From the NCBI RefSeq assembly GCF_009852415.1, contig NZ_WOXS01000002.1, positions 7,294,001-7,358,000 of the forward strand: a DNA stretch of 64,000 bases. Reading direction: 5' to 3'. Shown here piece after piece: positions 56,573-64,000 of this stretch. Below the pieces are notes generated by a model that saw only the letters and a list, made by a program, of their open reading frames with translations, was not told where the DNA came from and did no database searches. The translations under genes were made by a program, and so were the position numbers. How positions within the stretch are numbered: position 1 is the stretch's first letter; every line of letters begins with the position of its first letter. The stretch is from Streptomyces sp. Tu 3180. GTDB lineage: Bacteria > Actinomycetota > Actinomycetes > Streptomycetales > Streptomycetaceae.

Positions 56573-59389
56573 GTGGCGGTGGAGTTACGCGTGCTGGGCG
56601 GGATCGAGGTCCGGGTCGACGGCCACCGGCTGGACCTGGGGCCCGCACGGCAGCAGCGCGTCCTGGCGGCGCTGCTGCTCGAGGCCAACCGCGTGGTGAC
56701 GGTGGACCAGCTCGTCGACCGGGTCTGGGGGGAGCGGGCCCCGCAGCGCGCCCGGTCGACGCTGTACAGCTACCTCTCCAGGCTGCGCCACGCGCTGCGG
56801 ACCGCGGCCGGGGAGGCCCGGATCGCACGACGGTCGGGAGGTTACGAGCTGACCGTCGCCCCCCTGGCCGCCGACCTGCACCGCTTCCGGTCCCTCGCCG
56901 CCGGGGCCCGGACCGCCGCGCACGAGGGCGACGAGGACGGGGCGGCGCGCCTGCTGGAGGAGGCCCTCGCGCTCTGGCAGGGCGACGCGTGCCCCGGCGT
57001 CGACACCCCCTGGTTCAACGCCCAGCGCGAGACGGCGCACAGGGAACGGCTCGCGGCCGCCCTGGACTGGGGCGACCTCCAGCTGCGGCGCGGGCTGCAC
57101 GCCGAGCTGCTGACCGCGCTGCCCGTCCACGCCGAGAGCCACCCCCTGGACGAGCGGCTCGCCGCCCAGCTGATGCTCGCCCTCTACCGCTGCGGACGCC
57201 CCGCCGACGCCCTCAACCACTACCAGGAGGTACGTCGCCGCCTCGCCGACGAGCTGGGCATCGACCCGGGCCCACCGCTGCGGGAGCTGTACCGGCGGAT
57301 CCTGGTCTCGGACCCGCAGCTCGCGCCACCGGTCCGGGACGCCGGACCGGACCCGGCACAGACCGCCGCGCTCCGCCCCCGGCAACTGCCCGCCGCGCCA
57401 CCGATGTTCACCGGACGCCACGGTGAACTGGCCGTCCTGAACAAACTGCTGACGCCGCCGGGGGAGCCGGACGGCGGCACCGTGCCGATCGCGGCGATCT
57501 GCGGCACCGGCGGCGTCGGCAAGACCTGGCTGGCGCTGCGCTGGGCCCACGACCAGCGGGAGCGCTTCCCGGACGGCCAGTTGTACGCCGATCTGCGGGG
57601 CTTCAACCCCTCCGGCGAACCGGTGGACCCGTACGCGGTCGTACGGGAGTTCCTGGAGGCACTCGGCGCCGACCCCGCGGACCTCCCCACCACCCCGCGG
57701 TCCCAGGCCGCGACGTACCGGAGCCTCACCACGGGCCTCCGGCTGCTCATCGTGCTCGACAACGCCCGCGACACCGACCAGGTGGTGCCCCTGCTGCCCG
57801 GCAGCCCCACCTGCACGGTCCTGGTCACCAGCCGCCACCAGCTCCCCGGACTGGCCGCCTCCCACGGCGCCGGCCAGCTCACCCTGGAAACGCTCGACCG
57901 CGCCGAGGCGCACGACCTGCTGGTGCGCCGCCTGGGCGCCGACCGGCTCGCCGCGGAACCCGACGCGGCGGCGGAAATCCTCCGCCACTGCGCCGGCCTC
58001 CCCCTGGCCATCAGCCTCCTCGCCGCCCGCCTCACCACCAACCCGGTCCTCACCCCGACCGCCCTGGCGGCCGAACTGCGCGACACCACGACCCGGCTCG
58101 ACGCCCTGGAGACCGGCGAGGCGACCGGTGACGTACGGGCCGTCTTCGCCTCGTCCTACCTCGCCCTCGACCCCGATTCCGCCCGGGTGTTCCGCCAGCT
58201 CGCCCAGGCGCCCGGCGCCGACATCGGGCTGTCCGCCGCCGCCGGCCTCACCGCCCTGCCGCTCGCCCGGCTCCGCACGCGGCTGCGCCGCCTCCAGGCC
58301 CACCACCTCGTCCGGGAACACGTCCCCGGCCGCTTCACCTGCCACGACCTGCTGCGCGCGTACGCCCTCGAACTGGCGGAGACCACCGCGCCCGCCGGGG
58401 AGGCGGACGCGGCGCTCACCCGCGTGCTCGACCACTACGCGCACACGGCGTACGCGGCCGACCGGCTCCTGCTGCCCCACCGCGACCCGCTCCCGCCGGC
58501 CCCGGTGGCGCAGGGCGCCCACCCCGGGGAATTCGCCACGCACGACCAGGCCATGGCGTGGTTCGCGGACGAGCACGCCGTGCTCACCGAGGCCGTCGAC
58601 CACGCAGCACGCACCGGACACGACGCCCAGGCATGGCGGCTGGCGTGGGCGATCACCACCTTCCTGGCCCGCCGGGGGCGCTGGGCCGACGTCGCCGCCG
58701 TGCAGACCACCGCCCTCGCCGCCGCGGTCCGCCTCGGGGATCCGGCCGCCCGGGCCGAGTCCCACCGCACGCTCGCCTGGGCCTGCACGGAGACCGGCCG
58801 CTTCCCCGAGGCCCATGACGAACTGGCCCGCGCGCTGGCCCTCTCGGAGACGGGCGGCGATCTCCTCTCGGCCGCCCACACCCACCTCGCCCTGGGCTGG
58901 CTGTACGAGCGCCAGGGGGACAGGCCCGCCGCCCTGCGGCACGACCAGCGGGCCGTGGAGCTGTTCACCTCCCTCGGGAACCTCCCGGGACGGGCCCGCG
59001 CCCTGAACGCGGTGGCCTGGGACCACGCCCAGCTCGGGGACCCCGCCGCGTCGGTACACCGCTGCCGGGAGGCGCTGGCCATCCAGGGCGAGCTGGGCGA
59101 CGAGCGGGGCCGGGCCGGCACCTGGGACACCCTCGGCTACGCGTACCACCAGCTCGGCGCCCACGCGAAGGCCGTCGACTGCTACGAGCACAGCCTGGAG
59201 CTCAACCGCGCACTGGGACACCGCTACAACGAGGCCGAGACGCTGGTCCACCTGAGCCAGACCCACCGGGCGACGGGAGCCACCGGACCGGCCCGGGAAG
59301 CCCTGCGCCTGGCCCTCGGCATCTACCTCGACATCAACGCCCCCGACCCGGACGTGGACCAGGTCCGCGCGCTCCTGCGCGACCTCTGA
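56573..59389 (+). CDS. SARP/AfsR-type regulator: OmpR-like HTH, BTAD, NB-ARC and TPR
   Basis: About 938 residues. In-frame GTGs lie at 56564, 56567, 56573 and 56579; 56573 has GGAGG eight bases upstream and is preferred. The N-terminal winged helix (about 1-95) has LVDRVWGERAPQRARSTLYS and YLSRLRHALR. The bacterial transcriptional activator domain (about 100-245) includes DELGIDPGPPLRELYRRIL. The NB-ARC ATPase (about 270-560) has Walker A CGTGGVGKTWLAL and LPLAISLLAARL. C-terminal TPRs (about 680-930) follow. This is the AfsR/large-SARP layout controlling secondary metabolism or development. No biosynthetic cluster is adjacent, so it may act pleiotropically. Confidence 0.95.
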   Translation: MAVELRVLGGIEVRVDGHRLDLGPARQQRVLAALLLEANRVVTVDQLVDRVWGERAPQRARSTLYSYLSRLRHALRTAAGEARIARRSGGYELTVAPLAADLHRFRSLAAGARTAAHEGDEDGAARLLEEALALWQGDACPGVDTPWFNAQRETAHRERLAAALDWGDLQLRRGLHAELLTALPVHAESHPLDERLAAQLMLALYRCGRPADALNHYQEVRRRLADELGIDPGPPLRELYRRILVSDPQLAPPVRDAGPDPAQTAALRPRQLPAAPPMFTGRHGELAVLNKLLTPPGEPDGGTVPIAAICGTGGVGKTWLALRWAHDQRERFPDGQLYADLRGFNPSGEPVDPYAVVREFLEALGADPADLPTTPRSQAATYRSLTTGLRLLIVLDNARDTDQVVPLLPGSPTCTVLVTSRHQLPGLAASHGAGQLTLETLDRAEAHDLLVRRLGADRLAAEPDAAAEILRHCAGLPLAISLLAARLTTNPVLTPTALAAELRDTTTRLDALETGEATGDVRAVFASSYLALDPDSARVFRQLAQAPGADIGLSAAAGLTALPLARLRTRLRRLQAHHLVREHVPGRFTCHDLLRAYALELAETTAPAGEADAALTRVLDHYAHTAYAADRLLLPHRDPLPPAPVAQGAHPGEFATHDQAMAWFADEHAVLTEAVDHAARTGHDAQAWRLAWAITTFLARRGRWADVAAVQTTALAAAVRLGDPAARAESHRTLAWACTETGRFPEAHDELARALALSETGGDLLSAAHTHLALGWLYERQGDRPAALRHDQRAVELFTSLGNLPGRARALNAVAWDHAQLGDPAASVHRCREALAIQGELGDERGRAGTWDTLGYAYHQLGAHAKAVDCYEHSLELNRALGHRYNEAETLVHLSQTHRATGATGPAREALRLALGIYLDINAPDPDVDQVRALLRDL

Positions 59390-59562
59390 CCCGACCGCCC
59401 CCCACCGCCGGCGGCGGGTGCCGGGACGGCGCACAGGCGGTTGCCCGCCCGGAACGCGGCGTGGACCCGACGGCTTCCCGCGGTGCGGACGGACGGGGGC
59501 GAGCGGGCCTCCCAGGCGGTGGCGGCCCCGGTGGGGAACCCCGCCGCCCGCGTCGGCGCGTC

Positions 59563-60693
59563 TCAGTCCCCGGTGCCGCCGTCCTCCTCGGCCAGGACCC
59601 GCTGGGCCGCCGCGAACGCCGAGTTGGCCGCGGGCACCCCGCAGTACACCGCCGTCTGCAGCAGCACCGCCCCGATCTCCTCGGGTGTGAGCCCGTTGCG
59701 GCGCGCCGCGCGGACGTGCATGGCCAGCTCGTCGTCGCGGCCGTGGGCGACCAGCGCGGTGAGGGTGATCATGCTGCGCTCCCGGCGGGAGAGCGTCGGG
59801 TCGGTCCAGATCTCGCCCCAGGCGTAGCGCGAGATGAAGTCCTGGAAGCGCGCAGTGAACGGCGTCTGCCGGGCCTGGGCCCGGTCCACGTGCGCGTCGC
59901 CCAGCACCTCGCGGCGCACCTCCATGCCGCGCCGGGCGCCCCCGTCGAGGTGCGCCCGCAGCGCCGTCAGCACCGCCTCCGGCCGCTCCGCCGGCGCCAG
60001 GTGCGACGCGCCCGGGATCTCGACCAGCGTGGACCCCGGCACCGCGTCGGCGATCTCACGCAGGTGCGCCGGCGGCGTGGCCGGGTCCTCCCGGCCGGCG
60101 ATCAGCAGCGTCGGCGCCTCGATCTCCGCGAGCCGGTCGCGCAGGTCGAACGCGGCCAGCGCGTCGCAGCACGCGGCGTACGCCTCCGGATCGGCCTCCC
60201 GGTGGTCGCGGACCAGCTCCGGCACGGTGAACCCGGGGGTGAACCACCGGCCGTCCGCGCTCTGCGCGAGCTCGCCCAGGCCTTCGGCACGCACCAGCGC
60301 GGCCCGTTCCCGCCACGGCCGCGCGCCGTTGAAGTGCGCCGACGAGCAGACGACCGCCAGCGACGACACCCGCTGCGGATGGTGCACCGCCAGATGCAGT
60401 CCCACCGCACCGCCCAGCGAGACCCCCGCGTACGCGAACCGGTGCACCCCGAGCGAGTCGGCGAGCGCGAGCACCAGGGCGGCGAGGTCACCGACGGTGG
60501 CGCCCGCGGAGACGAGTTCGCCCGCCGAACCGCCGTGGCCGGGCAGGTCCCAGCGGATCACCCGGTGCCCGATGGACAGTTCGGGCGCCACCTTGTCCCA
60601 CAGCGCGTACGAGGTGCCCAGCGAGGGGCCGAGCAGCAGCGGGGGAGCGGAGGCGGGGCCTTCGGCACGGTGGTTGAGGAGGGTGTCGGTCAA
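59563..60693 (-). CDS. pcaL: Bifunctional 3-oxoadipate enol-lactonase / 4-carboxymuconolactone decarboxylase
   Basis: A 376-residue fusion starting at a TTG (60693) that overlaps the pcaB stop. Residues 1-255 are an alpha/beta hydrolase of the PcaD type (nucleophile Ser in AYAGVSLGGAVGLH, acid and His in GREDPATPP and GASHLAP). Residues 265-370 are PcaC (RQTPFTARFQDFISRYAWGE, then NGLTPEEIGAVLLQTAVYCG). It performs the last two ring-derived steps to 3-oxoadipate. The fused pcaL is usual in actinomycetes. It is the last gene of the visible pcaFHGBL operon. Confidence 0.95.
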   Translation of the reverse strand: MTDTLLNHRAEGPASAPPLLLGPSLGTSYALWDKVAPELSIGHRVIRWDLPGHGGSAGELVSAGATVGDLAALVLALADSLGVHRFAYAGVSLGGAVGLHLAVHHPQRVSSLAVVCSSAHFNGARPWRERAALVRAEGLGELAQSADGRWFTPGFTVPELVRDHREADPEAYAACCDALAAFDLRDRLAEIEAPTLLIAGREDPATPPAHLREIADAVPGSTLVEIPGASHLAPAERPEAVLTALRAHLDGGARRGMEVRREVLGDAHVDRAQARQTPFTARFQDFISRYAWGEIWTDPTLSRRERSMITLTALVAHGRDDELAMHVRAARRNGLTPEEIGAVLLQTAVYCGVPAANSAFAAAQRVLAEEDGGTGD

Positions 60694-62021
60694 CGTCGCT
60701 CCAGGGCGCGGTCGGTGAGGGCTCCGGCGGAGCCGGTGTAGCGGGTGGGGTCCGTCAGGGGGCCGAGGTCGAGGTCCGCCAGTTCCGGTACTTCGGCGAG
60801 CAGTTCGCCCAGCGTGCGGCCCTCGGCGTACGTCCGCCGGGCCAGCTCGGTGAGGAGCGCCTTGGCGCGGGCCCGTCCGAGCACCGGCGCCAGTTCGGCG
60901 GAGAGCCGCTCGGACACGATCAACCCGTGGGTGAGGCCCAGGTGTTCGCGCATCGCCTGCGGGTGCACGCGCAGCCCCCCGGCCAGTTCGGCGGCGTCGC
61001 GCGCGGCCCCGCCGGCCAGGCGCAGCAGGTCGCGCAGCGGTTCCCATTCGGCGTGCCAGGCCCCGGCCGGGCGTTCGTCCTCGGCGGCCAGGGAGCCGTA
61101 CAGCGTGGCCGCGAGCTGCGGCGCGCGCCGGGCCGCCGCCGCGATCAGCGTCGACCGCACCGGGTTCGCCTTGTGCGGCATGGCCGACGAACCGCCGCCG
61201 CTGCCCTCGGTGACCTCGCCGAGTTCCGTCCGGGAGAGCGCCAGCACGTCCGCGGCGATCTTCCCGAGCGCGCCGGCGGTGAAGACGAGGCAGCCGGCGA
61301 GGTCGGCGATCGGCGTGCGCAGGGTGTGCCAGGGCAGCGCGGGCGGCCGGAGGCCGAGTTCCCGGGCGTACGCCGCCGGCAACGCGGCCGGGTCCGGCGC
61401 GCCGTACGCCGCGAACGCCGCCAGCGTCCCCGCCGCGCCGCCGAGTTGGGCGGGCAGGCCGTCGCGCACGGCGGCCGTCCGGTCGCGGGCGTCCAGCACC
61501 AGCGACCGCCATCCGGCCGCCTTGAGCCCGAACGTCGTGGGCACGGCGTGCTGGGTGAGGGTCCGGCCCGGCATGGGGGTGTCCCGGTGCTCGGCGGCCA
61601 GCCGGGCCAGCGCCCGCTCGGTGCGGCCGAGGTCGGCGAGGACGACGTCCAGGGTGCGCGCGGCGACCAGCACGGTCGCGGTGTCCATGATGTCCTGGCT
61701 GGTGGCGCCCCGGTGCACGTACGGGCCGTACGGCTCGCCGACCGCCCGCGTCAGGTCCGCGACCAGCGGGATCACCGGGTTCCCGCCGCTCCGTGCCCGT
61801 TCGGCGAGGGACGCGAGGTCGAAGCGTTCGGGGTCGGCGGCCTCCGTCACCGCGGCCACGGCCCCGTCCGGGGCGAGCCCCAGCGCGGCCTGGGCCCGGG
61901 TCAGCGCGGTCTCCGCGTCCAGCAGCGCCCGCAGGTACGCGGTGTCGCTCGTCGTGGAAGCGGCCGCCGAGCCCGCCCGCCCGGGGGCGAGCAGGCCGGT
62001 GTCGGAATCGGCTGATGTCAC
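60690..62021 (-). CDS. pcaB: 3-carboxy-cis,cis-muconate cycloisomerase
   Basis: A 443-residue fumarase/aspartase-superfamily enzyme from a GTG overlapping the pcaG stop (GTGA at 62018). The family signature GGSSAMPHKANPVRS is intact. Other conserved segments are YVHRGATSQDIMDTATVL and MPGRTLTQHAVPTTFGLKAA. It lactonises 3-carboxymuconate to 4-carboxymuconolactone. Coupled on both sides by four-base overlaps. Confidence 0.95.
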   Translation of the reverse strand: MTSADSDTGLLAPGRAGSAAASTTSDTAYLRALLDAETALTRAQAALGLAPDGAVAAVTEAADPERFDLASLAERARSGGNPVIPLVADLTRAVGEPYGPYVHRGATSQDIMDTATVLVAARTLDVVLADLGRTERALARLAAEHRDTPMPGRTLTQHAVPTTFGLKAAGWRSLVLDARDRTAAVRDGLPAQLGGAAGTLAAFAAYGAPDPAALPAAYARELGLRPPALPWHTLRTPIADLAGCLVFTAGALGKIAADVLALSRTELGEVTEGSGGGSSAMPHKANPVRSTLIAAAARRAPQLAATLYGSLAAEDERPAGAWHAEWEPLRDLLRLAGGAARDAAELAGGLRVHPQAMREHLGLTHGLIVSERLSAELAPVLGRARAKALLTELARRTYAEGRTLGELLAEVPELADLDLGPLTDPTRYTGSAGALTDRALERR

Positions 62022-62623
62022 GTGAACTCCAGGAAGACCGTCTCGCCCTCGCCCTGAAGGCGGATGTCGAAACGGTAGGTGCCCTTGCCGTCGTCCTTCG
62101 CGATCAGCGTGCCGCGGCGCGCCTCGTCGAGCCCGGCCAGCAGCGGGTCGGCGGCCGACGCCGCGTCGTCACCGGGCAGGTAGATGCGGGTGTACAGGTG
62201 CACCAGCAGTCCGCGCGCGAAGACGCACACGCTGATGTACGGGGCGCTGTCGCCGCGCGCCCCGGGGCGCAGGGTCCGCGCGGACCAGTGGCCGTTGGCA
62301 TCCGTCTGGACACGGCCCCAGCCGGTGAACTCCACGCCGTTGCGGCCCAGGAAGCCGCCGTCGGCCGGGTTGCGCCGCATCGAGCCGTCCACGCGGGACA
62401 CGTTGCCGTCGGGGTCGGCGCCCCACAGCTCCAGGAAGGCGTCCGGCAGCGGGTTGCCCGCGCCGTCGTACACGTATCCCTGGAGGGCGATGGTGTCCGG
62501 GTGCCCGACGGGTGCGATGTCGCCGCCGCCGGGGAAGGGCAGGGCGTGTCCGTAGAAGGGGCCGACCGTGTGCGACGGGGTGGGCAGCACGGTCTCCGGA
62601 CGGCTGGTGTCGATCTTCGTCAT
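62018..62623 (-). CDS. pcaG: Protocatechuate 3,4-dioxygenase alpha subunit
   Basis: A 201-residue intradiol dioxygenase subunit; ATG at 62623, six bases after the pcaH stop. It shows the shared fold (PSHTVGPFYGHALPF, YVYDGAGNPLPDAFLELWGA, TLRPGARGDSAPYISVCVFA) but lacks the full Tyr2His2 iron set, as expected for the alpha subunit. It forms the ring-cleaving heterodimer with PcaH. Confidence 0.95.
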   Translation of the reverse strand: MTKIDTSRPETVLPTPSHTVGPFYGHALPFPGGGDIAPVGHPDTIALQGYVYDGAGNPLPDAFLELWGADPDGNVSRVDGSMRRNPADGGFLGRNGVEFTGWGRVQTDANGHWSARTLRPGARGDSAPYISVCVFARGLLVHLYTRIYLPGDDAASAADPLLAGLDEARRGTLIAKDDGKGTYRFDIRLQGEGETVFLEFT

Positions 62624-62629
62624 GGCTGC

Positions 62630-63403
62630 TCAGCGCCCTTCTTCCATCCAGGTGGCCCGCGGGCCGTCGAGCACGATGTCCCAGTGGTAGCCCATCGAGA
62701 ACTCCGGCACCGACAGGTTGTGGTCGTACGTCGCGATCAGCCGCTGCCGGGCGGCGTCGTCCGTCACCGACTGGATGATCGGGTCGTACGGGAAGAGCGG
62801 GTCGCTCGGGAAGTACATCTGCGTCACCAGCCGCTGGGTGAACGCGGTGCCGAAGACCGAGAAGTGGATGTGCGCCGGCCGCCAGGCGTTGAGGTGCTGG
62901 CGCCACGGGTACGGGCCCGGCTGGATGGTGGTGAAGTGGTAGCGGCCCTCGTCGTCGGTGAGGGTGCGGCCCACGCCGGTGAAGTTGGGGTCGAGCGGGG
63001 CGTCGTGCTGCTCGCGCTGGTGCGCGTACCGGCCGGCCGAGTTGGCCTGCCAGATCTCGACGAGCTGACCGCGCACCGGCCGCCCGTCGCGGTCCAGCAG
63101 CCGCCCGGACACGGTGATCCGCTCGCCGATCGGCTCCCCGGTGTGCTGCCGGGTCAGATCGTTGTCGATCTCCGTGATGTCCCGCTCGCCGAAGGCGGGG
63201 GAGGACAGCTCCACCAGCTCCGGGTCCTTGGTCACGTCGATGGTGACGGGCGGCTGCTTCGGGTGCCGCAGCAGCGAGGAGCGGTAGGGCGCGTAGTCGC
63301 GCCGCGGGTGGTGCTCGACCGGGGCGCCGTCGGCGACCCGCTTCTCGTACGCGGCGTGCTCGGCCGCGATCTCCTGGTCGATGTCGTGCTGGGTGAGAGT
63401 CAT
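62630..63403 (-). CDS. pcaH: Protocatechuate 3,4-dioxygenase beta subunit
   Basis: A 257-residue catalytic subunit. The Fe(III) ligands are present: Tyr126 in NSAGRYAHQ, Tyr165 in QPGPYPWRQH, His178 and His180 in RPAHIHFSVF. GQLVEIWQANSAG is the family signature. It cleaves protocatechuate between the two hydroxyls to 3-carboxy-cis,cis-muconate. It follows pcaF by 26 bases and pairs with pcaG. Confidence 0.96.
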   Translation of the reverse strand: MTLTQHDIDQEIAAEHAAYEKRVADGAPVEHHPRRDYAPYRSSLLRHPKQPPVTIDVTKDPELVELSSPAFGERDITEIDNDLTRQHTGEPIGERITVSGRLLDRDGRPVRGQLVEIWQANSAGRYAHQREQHDAPLDPNFTGVGRTLTDDEGRYHFTTIQPGPYPWRQHLNAWRPAHIHFSVFGTAFTQRLVTQMYFPSDPLFPYDPIIQSVTDDAARQRLIATYDHNLSVPEFSMGYHWDIVLDGPRATWMEEGR

Positions 63404-63429
63404 GGGAGTCCCTGGGGCTTCCTGGGTGC

Positions 63430-64000
63430 TTAACGTTCGAGGACGAGGGCGAGGCCCTGGCCGACGCCGATGCAGAGGGTGGCGACGCCGGTGCCGGAGC
63501 CCTTGCGGGCGAGCTGGTGGGCGACGGTGCCGGCGAGGCGGGCGCCGGAGGCGCCGAGCGGGTGGCCGAGGGCGATGGCGCCGCCCTGGGGGTTGAGGAC
63601 CGCCGGGTCGAACTCGGGCCATTCGGCGAGGCAGCCCAGCACCTGGGCGGCGAACGCCTCGTTCAGCTCCAGCACGTCCAGGTCGGCGAACGTCCGGCCC
63701 GCCCTGCTCAGCGCCCGGTTGACGGCTTCGACGGGGGCGAGCCCGAAGTGGTGCGGGTCGAGTGCGCAGACGCCGGTGGCGGAGATCCGGGCCAGCGGTT
63801 CGCGGCCGGTGGCCTTCAGTCCCTCCTCGTCCACCAGCAGCAGGGCGGCGGCCCCGTCGTTGAGGGGGAGGCGTTGCCCGCGGTGACGGTGCCGTTCCCG
63901 GTGCGGAAGGACGGCTCGAGCTTGGCCATCGCCTCCAGCGAGGCGTCCGGCCGCACGCTCTCGTCGGCGGCGAACACCAGCGGCTCGCCCCTGCGCCGCG
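63430..64000 (-). CDS. pcaF: 3-oxoadipyl-CoA thiolase, 5' end off the window, frameshifted near 63,866
   Basis: The C-terminal part of a beta-ketoadipyl-CoA thiolase. Upstream frame: GEPLVFAADESVRPDASLEA then FRTGNGTVTAGNAS. Downstream frame: LLVDEEGLKATGREPLARIS, DVLELNEAFAAQVLG, GGAIALGHPLGASGARL and CIGVGQGLALVLER, with catalytic His and Cys intact. Between them the expected NASPLNDGAAALLLV is reached only if one base is added to the five-G run at 63864-63868. Since the rest of the operon is intact, a sequencing homopolymer error is more likely than a pseudogene. It converts 3-oxoadipyl-CoA to succinyl-CoA and acetyl-CoA. Confidence 0.88.
   Translation of the reverse strand, partial: AAQGRAAGVRRRRERAAGRLAGGDGQARAVLPHRERHRHRGQRLPLNDGAAALLLVDEEGLKATGREPLARISATGVCALDPHHFGLAPVEAVNRALSRAGRTFADLDVLELNEAFAAQVLGCLAEWPEFDPAVLNPQGGAIALGHPLGASGARLAGTVAHQLARKGSGTGVATLCIGVGQGLALVLER

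Noticed and set aside
59563..60693. The carboxymuconolactone decarboxylase domain as a separate gene
   Set aside because: It is in frame with the hydrolase domain without an intervening stop or ribosome site, as in known actinomycete pcaL fusions.

Overview
The window is high-G+C actinobacterial DNA (strong third-position G/C bias, GTG/TTG starts, GGAGG ribosome sites, ATGA/GTGA stop-start overlaps). Gene content points to Streptomyces: a SARP/AfsR regulator, the xlnB-axeA xylanase/acetylxylan-esterase pair, monomeric NADP isocitrate dehydrogenase, a SoxR-type ABC exporter and a pcaFHGBL ketoadipate operon. All assignments come from reading translated sequence and motifs; no database search was run.

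Layout. 1-2.1 kb: edge-truncated Gfo/Idh/MocA oxidoreductase divergent from a LacI regulator. 2.5-8.3 kb: GntR regulator, four overlapping genes (galB-, galC- and galD-like plus a type I extradiol dioxygenase) and an aromatic-acid MFS permease, which read as a gallate-type meta-cleavage pathway ending in pyruvate and oxaloacetate. 8.5 kb: tRNA-Pro(GGG), then two less G+C-rich genes for a membrane protein and a repeat-rich secreted protein. 12-20.4 kb: astacin-like metalloprotease (frameshifted, catalytic Glu replaced by Gln), LuxR ATPase regulator, and a cluster of CHAT/TPR protease, cytoplasmic subtilase, ECF-like sigma factor and a coupled small protein. This cluster is the best candidate in the window for an uncharacterised system. 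20.4-28.2 kb: N-formylglutamate amidohydrolase, icd, MscS channel, flippase-like protein, and an ABC exporter behind a MerR/SoxR-type leaderless promoter. 28.3-33 kb: two-component system co-transcribed with a Pro-rich protein and SecDF. 33.2-38 kb: two TraR/DksA zinc-finger proteins, a short MreB-like protein, an Rv1733c-like membrane protein, and NfeD plus flotillin. 38.3-40.4 kb: xlnB and axeA. 40.5-42.4 kb: PAS-GAF-SpoIIE phosphatase. 42.7-44.8 kb: alkylation-repair cluster (binding-protein-like, Ada-like, 2OG-Fe(II) oxygenase, Ogt). 45-47.5 kb: TusA-like protein, MFS transporter, ArsR-rhodanese regulator. 48-51.6 kb: PfkB kinase, an unknown gene, and an ECF41 sigma factor divergent from its AhpD-like partner. 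51.8-59.4 kb: large secreted PA14/beta-propeller/DUF1080 protein, DUF5701 protein, small secreted protein and SARP regulator. 59.5-64 kb: pcaF-H-G-B-L for protocatechuate catabolism.

Three conserved genes (membrane protein at 8.7 kb, metalloprotease at 12 kb, pcaF at 63.8 kb) each appear broken by a missing base in a C/G run. The repetition of one error type, including in a core catabolic operon, suggests homopolymer errors in the assembly rather than three independent pseudogenes.
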